In this document: positions 14,402 through 23,740 of the stretch, one piece after another
How the letters are laid out: every line of letters begins with the position of its first letter
How positions within the stretch are numbered: the stretch's first letter is position 1
Notes under the pieces: model-generated
Told to the model about the DNA's origin: nothing
Database searches by the model: none
The model's input: only the letters and a program-made list of their open reading frames with translations
Origin: an uncultured Trueperaceae bacterium
Lineage (GTDB): Bacteria; Deinococcota; Deinococci; Deinococcales; Trueperaceae
Direction: 5' to 3'
DNA: 34,740 nucleotides
NCBI GenBank assembly: GCA_913057165.1
Contig: CAJXNS010000015.1
Location: 1-34,740, forward strand
Translations under genes and position numbers: made by a program

Positions 14402-15697
14402 ATGTTCTCGCGAAAGTTTTCCCGTCGTCGTTTCATTCAACTGGCGGCCGCAACCGCCGCAGCAGGATCGCTTCCGGGCGTCCAGCGCGTATGGGCGCAA
14501 ACGTCCAACAACGATGCGGTCAAGCTGTTCCTCGGTTCGCACATGGACTACCTCACGAACCTGACCGGCGATTATGCCGAACTGTATGGCGTGACCCCGT
14601 CCATCGAGACCATCACGACCGCAGACCTGCCGGTGAAGCTCAACTCAACGTTTGCCGCCCGTCAATCCCCAGGTGATGTGGCCTTCCTCACGGGGGCGCT
14701 CATTTCAGGCTTCGCTGACAACGGGTGGCTTGAGGATTTAAGCGACTTTGTTGACACGACGCTGCTGCCCGCCGGCTTGCTGCAAAACGCACTCACGGCG
14801 GCAAACCACTTGGGTGGAACCTACGCCGTGCCGATCACCATCGGTGCGCCGATCATGCACTGGAACGCCGATCTGTTTGAACGCAACGGCCTAGACCCTG
14901 AAGCGCCGAAGGCGTGGCACTCGACGCCCAACTCTTGGGACACCATGGTCGATTACGCCGAAGAGATGACCGACGCGGACAACAACGTTTACGGCCTCGT
15001 GGATGCTTGGGCCGGTACCCACTCGATTTACACCTTCGGCGCCCTGCTGCAAATGCACGGTGGGCGTTTCCTTGACGACAACCTGGATCCGGTCATGAAC
15101 AGTGACGCCGGTGTCGCGGCACTCGAGAAAATGATCGATGTGCTGCACGTTCGCAAGGTCATGGACCCGGCTACCCCCACCTACACGTGGGTTTTCGATG
15201 CGTCACCGAGCTACCTCGCCGGCAACCGCGGCATCTTCTTCACCTGGCCGTTCATCGCGGGCGTCGCCAACTTCACAGAAGACTCGCAAATCCAGGGACG
15301 CAGCATGTTCGCTCCGAACCCCGCGGTCGACACGTCCGCATCGGTCGACGGTTCTGAGTACCTGGCCATCCCGAGCTTCGCGAACAACCCAGACGGCGGC
15401 CTGCAGTTCATCGAACTGGCGACCAGCCTCGACAAACAGATCCTGCAAGGCGCCGAGTCCCCGTGGGCGCCCGTACTTCAGCCAGCGCTGGACCACCCCG
15501 ACGTTGCGGCAAACCTCACCGTCGCCCCAGTGATCCGCCAGTCGTACGAATATCCCGTCGATGGTGGCTTCTCGCCCGACCGTGAACGCTGGGTTGAAAT
15601 TCTCACCAGCGAAATCGCCCTGGCGCTCAACCAAACCAAAACATCCCGTGAGGCGCTCGATGAAGCGGTACGCTTGATCCGTCAAAGCAGAAGTTGA
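14402..15697 (+). CDS. ABC transporter sugar-type binding protein (Tat-exported)
   Basis: Extracellular solute-binding protein family 1, 431 residues, delivering substrate to the two permeases that follow. The N-terminus carries a twin-arginine signal, SRRRFIQLA (S7-R10 region), then AAATAAAG and cleavage near VWAQ (about 27-30), so it is exported folded. The mature part has SBP features such as GTYAVPITIGAPIMHWNADLFERNGLDPE and GNRGIFFTWPFIAG. AAAGGAGG five bases before the ATG fixes the start. It is the first gene of a seven-gene operon. The substrate is unknown; downstream enzymes suggest a nitrogen-containing carbohydrate or amide. Confidence 0.92.
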   Translation: MFSRKFSRRRFIQLAAATAAAGSLPGVQRVWAQTSNNDAVKLFLGSHMDYLTNLTGDYAELYGVTPSIETITTADLPVKLNSTFAARQSPGDVAFLTGALISGFADNGWLEDLSDFVDTTLLPAGLLQNALTAANHLGGTYAVPITIGAPIMHWNADLFERNGLDPEAPKAWHSTPNSWDTMVDYAEEMTDADNNVYGLVDAWAGTHSIYTFGALLQMHGGRFLDDNLDPVMNSDAGVAALEKMIDVLHVRKVMDPATPTYTWVFDASPSYLAGNRGIFFTWPFIAGVANFTEDSQIQGRSMFAPNPAVDTSASVDGSEYLAIPSFANNPDGGLQFIELATSLDKQILQGAESPWAPVLQPALDHPDVAANLTVAPVIRQSYEYPVDGGFSPDRERWVEILTSEIALALNQTKTSREALDEAVRLIRQSRS

Positions 15698-15728
15698 GCC
15701 ATTCCACGCAAGGAAGGCCAGGCCCGCT

Positions 15729-16658
15729 GTGACGCAGCGTACGTCCGACCAGCGAAGTTGGAGTAATCCACTTCGCTGGTCACGCGAACAAATCATCGGC
15801 CTTTGGATGACGATCCCAGCGGTGGCTCTCGTCGCTGGGATCTACCTTTATCCTGCCATCCGAACCGTCATCCTCAGCATGTCGGAGTTTGATCTCGTCA
15901 CGCTGGAGGTTGAACGCTTCGTCGGTTTTGAAAACTTCATCAGGTTATTCCAAAGCCCCAGCTTCCTAGAGATCCTGACGCGCACGGTTTATTTCGGCCT
16001 CATGATCGTGGCCCTCACGACCGTCCTCGCATTTCTCGTGGCGCTACTGCTCAATGAACGGTTCATAGGACGCACGGTGCTGCGTGTCGCCGTGCTGCTG
16101 CCGTGGGCCATCCCACCGGTGGTCGCCGGCGTGCTTTTCGGGCAGCTGTTTCACGCCGAAATCGGTTTTGTCAACGCGATTCTCTTCCGCTTGGGGCTCA
16201 TTGACCGCTACCAAGTATGGCTGAGCGATCCAAACATCGCCCTTCACGTCATCATCATGCTCGAAGTCTGGCGTGCACTACCGTTCATGATTCTGTTCTT
16301 CTTGGCCGGACTGCAAAGCCTCCCGCACGACGTCTTTGAAGCTGCCGCCATCGACGGTGCCGGCATCCTGTCTCGCATCCGCCACGTGCTTCTTCCGCTC
16401 GTGACACCCATCGCCTTGCCACTGATGATCATCCAGTTTATTTGGGCTATGAAGGCGTTCGATTCTATTTTCGTTCTGACGCGCGGTGGGCCTGGAAGAG
16501 CAACGATGACCCTGAATTACTACGTGTATCAGCAGGGCTTCCAGAACTTTGACCTTGGACCCGCCGCGGCCGCCGCTTACGTCCTGCTTGCTGTGACCCT
16601 CGTGGTGGTCGTCACGATCATGATCATCCAGCGAATCCTGGCGAAACGGGGACTCTGA
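15729..16658 (+). CDS. ABC transporter permease, MalF/UgpA type
   Basis: Inner-membrane permease of 309 residues with six predicted helices. The first is TIPAVALVAGIYLYPAI (about 28-44). The cytoplasmic EAA loop, which contacts the ATPase, reads FEAAAIDGAGILSRIRHVLLP (about 212-232) in good agreement with carbohydrate-uptake permeases. The start is GTG at 15729 with AAGGAAGG upstream. The second permease follows two bases after its stop. No ATPase gene accompanies the system, as is common when a shared MsmK/MalK-type ATPase serves several transporters. Confidence 0.93.
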   Translation: MTQRTSDQRSWSNPLRWSREQIIGLWMTIPAVALVAGIYLYPAIRTVILSMSEFDLVTLEVERFVGFENFIRLFQSPSFLEILTRTVYFGLMIVALTTVLAFLVALLLNERFIGRTVLRVAVLLPWAIPPVVAGVLFGQLFHAEIGFVNAILFRLGLIDRYQVWLSDPNIALHVIIMLEVWRALPFMILFFLAGLQSLPHDVFEAAAIDGAGILSRIRHVLLPLVTPIALPLMIIQFIWAMKAFDSIFVLTRGGPGRATMTLNYYVYQQGFQNFDLGPAAAAAYVLLAVTLVVVVTIMIIQRILAKRGL

Positions 16659-16660
16659 CC

Positions 16661-17509
16661 ATGCTCGGACCTAGCCTTAAACGCCAGCGGCGCATCAAAC
16701 CGATCCTGCTCCAAATTGCAGCCATCGTGACGTTTGTGGCGATGATCTTTCCCATTTACGCCCTGTTTTTGACGAGCCTTCAGCCCGAAAGCGTCATCCG
16801 CTCGCGCGATGTTTCATTCTTTCCATCAACGCTCTACTTCGCACACTTCGCAGAAGTACTGAGCCCTGGACACATCGTGCCCATCGTGGCGGCGATCGGC
16901 AACAGCATGATCGTGTCCATCCTGACGGCCACCGCCTGTGTCCTTCTGGCGTTGCCTGCAGCGTATGCCCTGGCGCGCCTGCCGGTCCCCGGCGGCCGCT
17001 TCATCCTCGGCGGCCTGGTCTCCATCTACTTCTTGCCGACGATCCTGTTCATGATTCCGTTGTTCATCGCGTTCGTGAACCGAGGTTTGAACGACACATT
17101 TTTAGGCCTTGTGCTGCTCTACACCGGTTTCATCCTGCCGTTTCAAATCTGGATTTTGAGGGGCTTCATCGACCGCGTGCCTGGCGAACTTGATGAAGCC
17201 GCCAAACTGGACGGAGCAACCTACCTTCAACTGTTCGTGCGCATCATCATCCCACTCGTCAGACCGGGCATTCTGGCCGGCTACTTGTTCGCCTTTATAT
17301 TGTCTTGGATCGAGTTCCTGACGCCTCTCATCTTCACCAACAACCTCAAGGTCAGCACCGTGTCCCTCGGGCTGTACCGCAGCACGATCGACATACAGGT
17401 CGGGCAACTGGCCGCAGCAGCGGTACTGACCCTGCTACCAGTCGCGCTGCTTACCCTCATCTTCCAACGCCTTGTCACACGAGTTTTTCTCGCAGGCGCC
17501 GACAAGTAG
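16661..17509 (+). CDS. ABC transporter permease, MalG/UgpE type
   Basis: Second inner-membrane permease of the same importer, 282 residues, about six helices. An N-terminal helix (about 17-35, ATIVTFVAMIFPIYALFLT-like) is followed by the usual periplasmic loop and the EAA loop LDEAAKLDGATYLQLFVRII (about 184-203). It starts at an ATG two bases after the first permease and is followed by AAAGGAGAG for the dehydrogenase gene. It forms the channel together with the MalF-type subunit. Confidence 0.93.
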   Translation: MLGPSLKRQRRIKPILLQIAAIVTFVAMIFPIYALFLTSLQPESVIRSRDVSFFPSTLYFAHFAEVLSPGHIVPIVAAIGNSMIVSILTATACVLLALPAAYALARLPVPGGRFILGGLVSIYFLPTILFMIPLFIAFVNRGLNDTFLGLVLLYTGFILPFQIWILRGFIDRVPGELDEAAKLDGATYLQLFVRIIIPLVRPGILAGYLFAFILSWIEFLTPLIFTNNLKVSTVSLGLYRSTIDIQVGQLAAAAVLTLLPVALLTLIFQRLVTRVFLAGADK

Positions 17510-17521
17510 AAAGGAGAGACC

Positions 17522-18562
17522 GTGTCAAACCTACGCGCAACCATCGTCGGGTGCGGCTTGATCGGAAGTCTCCACGCCCAGATACTGCACGAACGATCAG
17601 GCGTAGAGCTCGTCGCCATTGCCGACCAGGACGAACAGACCGCCCAAAGCCTCGGCCAGAAATTGGGGGTGCCGTCCTACACGGACTTTGCTTCACTGCT
17701 GGCCAACCATCAAGTGGATCTGGTCGTCGTCGCGACACCGGAGCAGCACCGACTTGAACCCACGCGTTTGGCCATGGAGCATGGTGCAGCGTTGCTACTC
17801 GAAAAACCTCTTGGGACCGACTTGGCAGCTGCCGATGAGGTGATCTCCCTGCTTAACGGTTACGAACACCCTGTAGGCGTGAACTTTATTCTTCACGCCG
17901 ATGGGCGGTACGCAACCATGCGCGATCAGGTCAGGGCCGGTGCAGTGGGCCAGGTTGCAAGCACCTTCGCGAGGCGACGTGGCACGAAACTTGGAATTGA
18001 AAAGTACGCGCCATGGACCGACCTGCTCCTTTCCACAGCCATTCACGACCTTGAAATGATGCTGGCCATTAACCCGTCGCCCCTGGTGCGTGTGTACGCC
18101 GAAGGGGTGCAACGCTTGTGTGCACCGTACGGCAACGAAGACGCCGTGGTTGCCACCCTTAAGTTCGCAGACGGAGCCATTGCATCGCTTGACACCTCAT
18201 GGACACTTCCAGGCACGCAACCCGAGCCGCTCGACCCGGCGTTTCATGTGGTTGGCGACCAGGGCGGAATATTCATTGACGGCTCGTCACACGGGATGCG
18301 GGTGATCTCAGAGGACGCATACCGTCACCCAGACATGACTCACTGGCCCATGCTTCCTTACGGGATGGGTGGCGCCCTGACCAACGCCGTTCGACTTTTC
18401 GTCGAAGCCGTCCAAAATGGCAGTGCTGCAACGCCACTGACCACGCTTGCTCAGGCCCGCAGGGCCCACATGGTCGTCGACGCGCTCAAAGAGTCCCTTG
18501 CACAAGAACGGCCGGTCACGGTTGAGGACACCGGGCCTACGCAGGCAGGAGCTGGCGCATGA
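17522..18562 (+). CDS. Gfo/Idh/MocA-family dehydrogenase
   Basis: NAD(P)-dependent oxidoreductase of 346 residues, the family that oxidises or reduces sugars, inositols and their acids. The Rossmann motif is GCGLIG (G10, G12, G15). The family hallmark EKP is at 94-96 (LLEKPLG), and the catalytic His/Asp pair is in STAIHDLEMM (H175, D176). The C-terminal beta-sheet domain includes DGAIASLDTSWTLPG and the substrate-side MGGALTNAVRLFVEAV. The GTG start has AAAGGAGAG upstream, and the stop overlaps the creatininase start (ATGA). Being in an importer operon, it probably acts on the imported compound. Confidence 0.93.
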   Translation: MSNLRATIVGCGLIGSLHAQILHERSGVELVAIADQDEQTAQSLGQKLGVPSYTDFASLLANHQVDLVVVATPEQHRLEPTRLAMEHGAALLLEKPLGTDLAAADEVISLLNGYEHPVGVNFILHADGRYATMRDQVRAGAVGQVASTFARRRGTKLGIEKYAPWTDLLLSTAIHDLEMMLAINPSPLVRVYAEGVQRLCAPYGNEDAVVATLKFADGAIASLDTSWTLPGTQPEPLDPAFHVVGDQGGIFIDGSSHGMRVISEDAYRHPDMTHWPMLPYGMGGALTNAVRLFVEAVQNGSAATPLTTLAQARRAHMVVDALKESLAQERPVTVEDTGPTQAGAGA

Positions 18563-19356
18563 GCGTGCATCTAGCGGACCTCAAATGGAAAGACGTGCAA
18601 GCCCTGGTTCGTGAAGATCCCGTAGCGGTCGTCCCGATCGGCGCGTTTGAGCAACACGGCCATCATTTGCCGCTTCGTGTTGACGCGTTTCTATGCGGTG
18701 AGGTGGCCCGCCGCAGCGTCGAAGATGCGGCGTCACGGGGGGCGAAAGCGGTGGTCACGCCCACCGTATGGACCGGCTACTCCCCACATCACATGGACTT
18801 CCCTGGCACCGTCACCCTAGACGCAGAGACGTTCATGTCGCTTGTCATGCACGTCGCTCGCAGTCTGCACGCGCACGGTTTCAGAAAAATCCTGCTGCTC
18901 AACGGCCATGGGGGCAACATGAACCTCTTAAAGACCGTCGTGCAGAGGCTGCGCTTTGAGCACGATGTCGACGTCGCAGCCGCCAGCTACTGGGACTTCG
19001 CGTTGGACACCATCGCTTCATGGCGCCAGTCAGACGTGGGCGGCATCAACCATGCTGGAGAAATGGAAACCGCACTGATGTTGGCGCTTGATCCAGACGC
19101 CGTTGATGAAACGGCGCGGGAGGACTTGTACCTTGAGCGTCGCCGCCACCTACCAGCAGATCTCGCCGTCGGCGGTCCCGTGACGCGCGCCGCGACGTTT
19201 GCTGAACTGAGTTCGCACGGTGCCATTGGAGCGCCTACCTTGGCAACACCTGAGCGCGGCCAAGAGCTCCTCAAAGCCATGGTGGAGGCTGTTTCAACGT
19301 TCGTCCAAGACTTTGCTGGTTGGACCAATCGCACGAAAGGAGATGGATCCGCATGA
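18559..19356 (+). CDS. Creatininase-family metal-dependent amidohydrolase
   Basis: Member of the creatininase family (creatinine amidohydrolase, FAPy deformylase ArfB, mycofactocin MftE), 265 residues. Family metal ligands are in place: E31 and H33 in GAFEQHGHHLP, D42 in RVDAF, H117 in LNGHGGN and E168 in NHAGEMETALML. The segment PTVWTGYSPHHMDFPGTVTL also matches. These enzymes hydrolyse cyclic or formyl amides using two metal ions in the cytoplasm. It is coupled by 4-base overlaps to the genes on both sides. The presence of this enzyme in an ABC importer operon points to a lactam- or amide-bearing substrate, not necessarily creatinine. Confidence 0.92.
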   Translation: MSVHLADLKWKDVQALVREDPVAVVPIGAFEQHGHHLPLRVDAFLCGEVARRSVEDAASRGAKAVVTPTVWTGYSPHHMDFPGTVTLDAETFMSLVMHVARSLHAHGFRKILLLNGHGGNMNLLKTVVQRLRFEHDVDVAAASYWDFALDTIASWRQSDVGGINHAGEMETALMLALDPDAVDETAREDLYLERRRHLPADLAVGGPVTRAATFAELSSHGAIGAPTLATPERGQELLKAMVEAVSTFVQDFAGWTNRTKGDGSA

Positions 19357-20573
19357 GCGCACACCAGAATCTTGCACGGGGGATGTACGCCTACCCGTGG
19401 GACTTCATTGATGAAGGCATTGACACCGTCCTAGACGCGATTCAAGGACGAGGGGGTTTGGACACGGTGTACGTGACCACGTGGTACCACTCCGGGATGT
19501 TCTTTCTGCCGCACAACCCCAATCGCAAGGTGCACTTCCCTGAGCCGGGCGCGCTTTATTTTGAACCTTCCGGGTGGCATGGGGATTCCAAACTGACCCC
19601 TGCGGTGTCTAAGCTGCATGATGACTGGGGCGCCTTCTGGAAGGAGCTGCGTGCCGCCTGCGATGCGCGCGGTATGCAGCTCAGCGCCTGGATGCCGGTG
19701 CTACATAACACCGGACTAGGGAGCCGGCACCCGGAGCGAACCGTGACCAACGCTTGGGGTGACCCGATCATCCACAGCCTCTGCGCTAGCCATACAGAAG
19801 TCCAAGACGTGGTGACGAATGTGGTGCGGGACGTGGCCAACTTAGGGGTGTTTGACCGTATCCTGCTGGAGTCCATCGAATACCTTCCGCTCCAGCACGG
19901 TTTTCACCACGAAGTCATCGGGTTGCCCATCGACCCAGAAGTTGCTTTCGCCACCAGCCTGTGCTTCTGTTCCGCTTGCCAAGCCCGCGGTGAGGGGATC
20001 GGCATTGATGTGGAAGGGCTCAAGGGTTGGGTTCGAGACGCCACCCAACCCGCGTTTGACGGTAAGCCTCATCAAATCCCAAGTTCGCTTGAGGCATTCC
20101 GCGAGATTCAAGCGGGTGCGATGGGTCGCTACCTTGACCTGCGAGCAGAATCACTCACCAATGTGCTGCGCCTGAGCGGCGAAACGTTACCGAACGACGG
20201 TCCGCGCTTGGCCATCCTCGATTTTGGTCCTCTTTACCCACTGGGTCAGTTCGATGGCGTTTGGCAGAGCGGTGTGGATCTTGCCGCGCAAGGCGCCTTG
20301 GTTGATGAGATCCACCCAACCTTCTACTTTGACGATTTAGGTGTACTTGAGAACAAAGTGCGTGCTTACAAGGATGCCTTGCATCATACGGATGCGGTGG
20401 TTGTGCCAACGTTGCGGGCCATCGCCCCTCAGGTTGATGGTCCTGCGTCACTCGACGCCCAAGTCGCCGCAGTCTCAGGATTGGGAGACGGTATGTCTTT
20501 TTACAACTACAGTTTTATGCGACTTGAGACGCTTGATTGGATTCGAACTTCGGTGCAGGAGCGGTTGTCATGA
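19353..20573 (+). CDS. Uncharacterised protein, probable TIM-barrel hydrolase
   Basis: A 406-residue protein I cannot place in a characterised family. Successive strand-like segments (TVYVTTWYHSG about 38-48, MQLSAWMPVLHNT about 108-120, RILLESIEYLPL about 169-180, RLAILDFGPLYP about 285-296, MSFYNYSFM about 381-389) suggest a TIM barrel like those of glycoside-hydrolase-like proteins. E173 in LLESIEY lies where barrel hydrolases carry a catalytic acid. A C-x-C-x2-C cluster (C204, C206, C209 in SLCFCSACQ) is unusual and could bind zinc. No signal peptide. ATG 19353 is chosen: it overlaps the creatininase stop and follows AAAGGAG (19336-19342). The operon context implies action on the imported compound. 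Confidence 0.75.
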   Translation: MSAHQNLARGMYAYPWDFIDEGIDTVLDAIQGRGGLDTVYVTTWYHSGMFFLPHNPNRKVHFPEPGALYFEPSGWHGDSKLTPAVSKLHDDWGAFWKELRAACDARGMQLSAWMPVLHNTGLGSRHPERTVTNAWGDPIIHSLCASHTEVQDVVTNVVRDVANLGVFDRILLESIEYLPLQHGFHHEVIGLPIDPEVAFATSLCFCSACQARGEGIGIDVEGLKGWVRDATQPAFDGKPHQIPSSLEAFREIQAGAMGRYLDLRAESLTNVLRLSGETLPNDGPRLAILDFGPLYPLGQFDGVWQSGVDLAAQGALVDEIHPTFYFDDLGVLENKVRAYKDALHHTDAVVVPTLRAIAPQVDGPASLDAQVAAVSGLGDGMSFYNYSFMRLETLDWIRTSVQERLS

Positions 20574-21319
20574 AGCCAAGCGTCGACGTCATCATCAAAC
20601 CGGTGTGCCTTCGGTTTCGCTATCACGAAGACGAAATCGTCTACATGTTCGCCGGACACGCGGACGCGCAGCTTGACGCCATGGAACGCATGCTAGGGGT
20701 CGACCCAAATCGCGACCAGCTGTTTGACGCGAACGTCGGTTTTCTTCCCGTCGCGAGTACGGTGCTGATTCGGGGCAAAAAAACGATTCTGGTTGATCCA
20801 GGCAACCATCACGTAGGTTTCTACGGCATGCTCGGCAACGCCCTGAAGGCGCACGGCAGTTCGTTTGACGAGGTGGACATGGTGGTGACCACGCATGCAC
20901 ATGCCGATCATGCCGCCAACGTCACGATGCTTCGCGGGCGGCCTTGGGTCATGGGTGAAGGTGAGTACGCCGTGCACGAGATCCTCGAGGGTGAAGGTGT
21001 CGCACGCGAACGACGCGCCCTGATGGGTCAAGTGCATGAAATTCCGTCCGAGGGCACACACGAGCTGATGCCGGGCGTCAGCGCAGTATTTACGCCCGGT
21101 CACTCACCCGGACACATTTCACTTCTGGTGGATTCCGACCGAGGCAGGGTGTTGATCGCAGGTGACCAGACGATGACGGAAAACGAATTTCGTACGGGTC
21201 GCTTTTCGCACTGGTACTCCGACGAGCAACGCGCCCAACTCGAAGCATCCCTCGAGCGCGTGAAGGCGTGGAAACCCGACATTGTCATTCCTGGCCATGA
21301 CCGGGAGTTTGAGATTTAG
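20570..21319 (+). CDS. MBL-fold metallo-hydrolase
   Basis: Metallo-beta-lactamase-fold hydrolase of 249 residues. The di-metal motif THAHADHAAN gives H109, H111, D113 and H114; further ligands are H178 (FTPGHSPGH), D199 (LIAGDQ) and H243 (IPGHD). The order matches lactonase/glyoxalase-type members rather than true beta-lactamases. No signal peptide is present. The ATG at 20570 overlaps the previous stop (ATGA); a longer reading would intrude far into that gene. It is the last gene of the seven-gene operon and could open a lactone or ester made by the upstream dehydrogenase; that role is inference. A strong hairpin follows nine bases after the stop. Confidence 0.92.
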   Translation: MKPSVDVIIKPVCLRFRYHEDEIVYMFAGHADAQLDAMERMLGVDPNRDQLFDANVGFLPVASTVLIRGKKTILVDPGNHHVGFYGMLGNALKAHGSSFDEVDMVVTTHAHADHAANVTMLRGRPWVMGEGEYAVHEILEGEGVARERRALMGQVHEIPSEGTHELMPGVSAVFTPGHSPGHISLLVDSDRGRVLIAGDQTMTENEFRTGRFSHWYSDEQRAQLEASLERVKAWKPDIVIPGHDREFEI

Positions 21320-21327
21320 TCGCCTCT

Positions 21328-21357
21328 CCAGGCTTGGCCATCGTCGCCCAAGCCTGG
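21328..21357. terminator. Bidirectional terminator hairpin
   Basis: CCAGGCTTGG (21328-21337) and CCAAGCCTGG (21348-21357) form a perfect 10-bp stem with a 10-base loop in the 45-base gap between two convergent operons. No long U-run on either side, but position and stem strength fit a shared terminator. Confidence 0.75.
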
Positions 21358-21364
21358 TCAACAC

Positions 21365-22213
21365 TTAGTCCGTAAATGGGGTGGTCAGTCGGCCAAGATC
21401 GCCGATTTCGACGGTGTATGTATCCCCTGGCCTGACCCAAGTTTGGGGATCCATCCCCAAGACGACACCCTCTGGGGTGCCGGTACAGACCACGTCACCA
21501 GGCTCAAGCGTCATGAACCGGGAAACGTAGGCAATGATCTCCTGAACGGAGAAGATCAGGTCGGATGTGTTGCTGTCCTGCCGCAACTCATCGTTAAGCC
21601 AGCCGCGTACCCGCAAGTTTGAGGGGTCGCCGACCTCTTGGGCGGACACCAATGACGGCCCCATGGGCAGAAACCCATCGAGCGTCTTGCCGATCAGCCA
21701 CTGACCGCTACGCATCTGCAGCGCCCGTTCGGAAACATCGTTGGCGTTGGTGTAGCCGAGGACGGTGGAAAGCGCATCGCCCTCGCGAACGTTGGCCGCC
21801 TTTTCACCCATCACGAAAGCCAGTTCCGCCTCGTAATCAACCTTCTCAAGGCCACCGATTCGCACCGGTTCGTTCGGTGCCGCAATCGTGTTGCCGTATT
21901 TGCTGAAGACAATGGGTTCCTCGGGGATGGCCATTCCGCTCTCAACAGCGTGCTTGCGGTAGTTAAGTCCAATGCACACGATTTTGCCGGGCGCCGGCAC
22001 GGGCGGCGCCAATTGCACGTCGGCGCCTAAGGGTGCGCGGCCTTCTTTGTCGATGGCGGTCCACGCTCGATGCAGGTCATCCCAGAGGGCGTGCCCACGC
22101 TTCAAGAGTTGCGTGGGTTCAGCGTCAATGAACGGCCTGAGGTCATACAGGTGGCCGGCATGCTCCAACGCGGGAGCGTGCTGACCGCTGACGTTCACGG
22201 TGGTGTACCTCAT
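21365..22213 (-). CDS. Fumarylacetoacetate hydrolase (FAH)-family protein
   Basis: FAH-family enzyme of 282 residues, which hydrolyses, decarboxylates or hydrates 2-keto-type acids using Mg2+. Metal ligands are E128 and E130 in VDYEAELAFVMG and D159 in TNANDVS; K176 in LIGKTLDGF is also conserved. The lead-in PGKIVCIGLNYRKHAVE and the closing DVVCTGTPEGVVLGM are typical. An AAGGAGAGGAC ribosome site covers the end of the upstream M81 gene. This is the last gene of a three-gene leftward operon. In sugar-acid pathways such proteins act on 2-keto-3-deoxy acids or diketo acids, which would fit a late step in this cluster. Confidence 0.92.
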   Translation of the reverse strand: MRYTTVNVSGQHAPALEHAGHLYDLRPFIDAEPTQLLKRGHALWDDLHRAWTAIDKEGRAPLGADVQLAPPVPAPGKIVCIGLNYRKHAVESGMAIPEEPIVFSKYGNTIAAPNEPVRIGGLEKVDYEAELAFVMGEKAANVREGDALSTVLGYTNANDVSERALQMRSGQWLIGKTLDGFLPMGPSLVSAQEVGDPSNLRVRGWLNDELRQDSNTSDLIFSVQEIIAYVSRFMTLEPGDVVCTGTPEGVVLGMDPQTWVRPGDTYTVEIGDLGRLTTPFTD

Positions 22214-22216
22214 GAT

Positions 22217-23740
22217 TTAGTCCTCTCCTTGCGCACGGTCTCGGGAAACGCGGTGGTTATGTGGCACGTGACGGAACGGCACGCTTGTCAGATCGGCGGG
22301 GCATGGTCCAGGCGTTGCAACCCAGTACTGGGCGGCGGCAATGGGATCATAGGCACGGCGGTGTGCGACCGCGGCCTTGACGACAATCAGTTCATAGTCG
22401 GTCGGTTCAATGCCTTGGCTACGGAACTGCCCCAAGTCAAAGGGAGCGGTTTTGCGTGTGGTGAGTAGAAGGGTGATACCGCGATGTTGGACCACCGCAG
22501 TAGGCCCCATGTTGACGTGAATACCGCCCATAGAGGCCATGTGGCTGTGGCGGTCTTCTAGTTCGAAACGTCCGTCCGAGCGGCTTAGGATTTCGACGTC
22601 TAGTTCTACGGGACCCTCATCAAATTGGCTTCCTTTGCCACCGATGGCGAGGCTGACCGTGTCGCCCAAATGGGCTTGTTCGCATACTTGAACGGCGGCT
22701 GGATCGTTCATTGCGATCAGCGCCGATGGGACATCGGCGTCAAGCAAAGCACGCAACGCGCCGGTCGCGTCGCCGGGAGCGCCACCACCGATATTGTCAG
22801 CAGATTCCACCAACAGCACGGGCGAATCTGAGACGGGCAGGACGTCTTGTACGACCTCGGCCACGGGTCGGTCGGTACGAAAGCCAAGCGGTCTGACGCG
22901 TTCTGCCAGTTCGGCAAGCTGCTGAAGGGCTTCGTTGGCGCTCTGCTGACCTGCTTCGCTTGGTTCGGCAACGCACATCAACGACAGGCCAGCCACGGGC
23001 GTGTCGGCGTAAGCGAACCCAGGCACGATACTGAGTGCCCAAATGGCGTCGCTTTGGGCTTCCAGTTCTCGTGCTTTGGCTTCGAGGGTTCGCATGGGAT
23101 CGTCGTCGGTTCCCGTGCCGATGGGCGGCCAGACCGTTGCCTCCTTGCGTAGCATCAGGCGGGGCGTTACGTCGTGACGCAGGCTTCGCGCCAGCAGCTC
23201 AGCGGCCCGGACGGCACTCTCGTGGGCGTCGGTATGAGGGTTGAAGCGGTAGCCAACCAGACAGTCAGCTGAGGCGACCGTCCGCTCGTCAAGGTTGGCG
23301 TGCAGATCAAAAACACCAAAAATGGGTGGCCGCAGGCTGCTGAGTTCCGATGCGATCATCTGCAATACGTCGGCCTCCACATCAAGCCGTGACTCGCTGA
23401 CCATGGCGCCATGAAGCACGAGAAAAATGGCGTCAAGAGGGGCTTCGCGGGTGGCTTCGTGGAGATGCCGCTTCAGAGCCGCAAGGTACGTATCGACCAC
23501 ATCGTCGGCCACCATGGCGCTGGGGGAAGCGCGGAAGTCTACAGCGGGTATGACGTCCCAGTCGCCTTGTTGGTCCGCGACCTCTAAGAATCCTGCAAGT
23601 GGCGAGCCGTCACCGGAGCTGGTGAGCAGTTCCGACCCTTCGCGTTTTTGAAAGTCCTCTAGCGTGGTGAGACCATCAAGAAGCGTGTTGGTCTCGTGAT
23701 AGAGGCCCGCAAGAAGGATGCGTTTCCGCGCTTTCGTCAC
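22217..23740 (-). CDS. M81-family metallopeptidase (microcystinase MlrC-like)
   Basis: Zinc metalloprotein of 507 residues related to MlrC, the enzyme that cleaves linear microcystin products. An N-terminal DUF1485-type domain begins RILLAGLYHETNT (H15). The metal site is suggested by VLHGAMV (H110), FDLHAN (D145, H147) and FNPHTD (H169); the C-terminal domain (about 300-500) has LLVESADNIGGGAPGD. No signal peptide. It begins at GTG 23740, overlapping the aminotransferase stop. Most M81 proteins outside cyanotoxin degraders have no known substrate, and they often lie in ABC importer clusters such as this one, so an amide or peptide-like bond in the imported compound is a reasonable guess. Confidence 0.9.
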   Translation of the reverse strand: MTKARKRILLAGLYHETNTLLDGLTTLEDFQKREGSELLTSSGDGSPLAGFLEVADQQGDWDVIPAVDFRASPSAMVADDVVDTYLAALKRHLHEATREAPLDAIFLVLHGAMVSESRLDVEADVLQMIASELSSLRPPIFGVFDLHANLDERTVASADCLVGYRFNPHTDAHESAVRAAELLARSLRHDVTPRLMLRKEATVWPPIGTGTDDDPMRTLEAKARELEAQSDAIWALSIVPGFAYADTPVAGLSLMCVAEPSEAGQQSANEALQQLAELAERVRPLGFRTDRPVAEVVQDVLPVSDSPVLLVESADNIGGGAPGDATGALRALLDADVPSALIAMNDPAAVQVCEQAHLGDTVSLAIGGKGSQFDEGPVELDVEILSRSDGRFELEDRHSHMASMGGIHVNMGPTAVVQHRGITLLLTTRKTAPFDLGQFRSQGIEPTDYELIVVKAAVAHRRAYDPIAAAQYWVATPGPCPADLTSVPFRHVPHNHRVSRDRAQGED

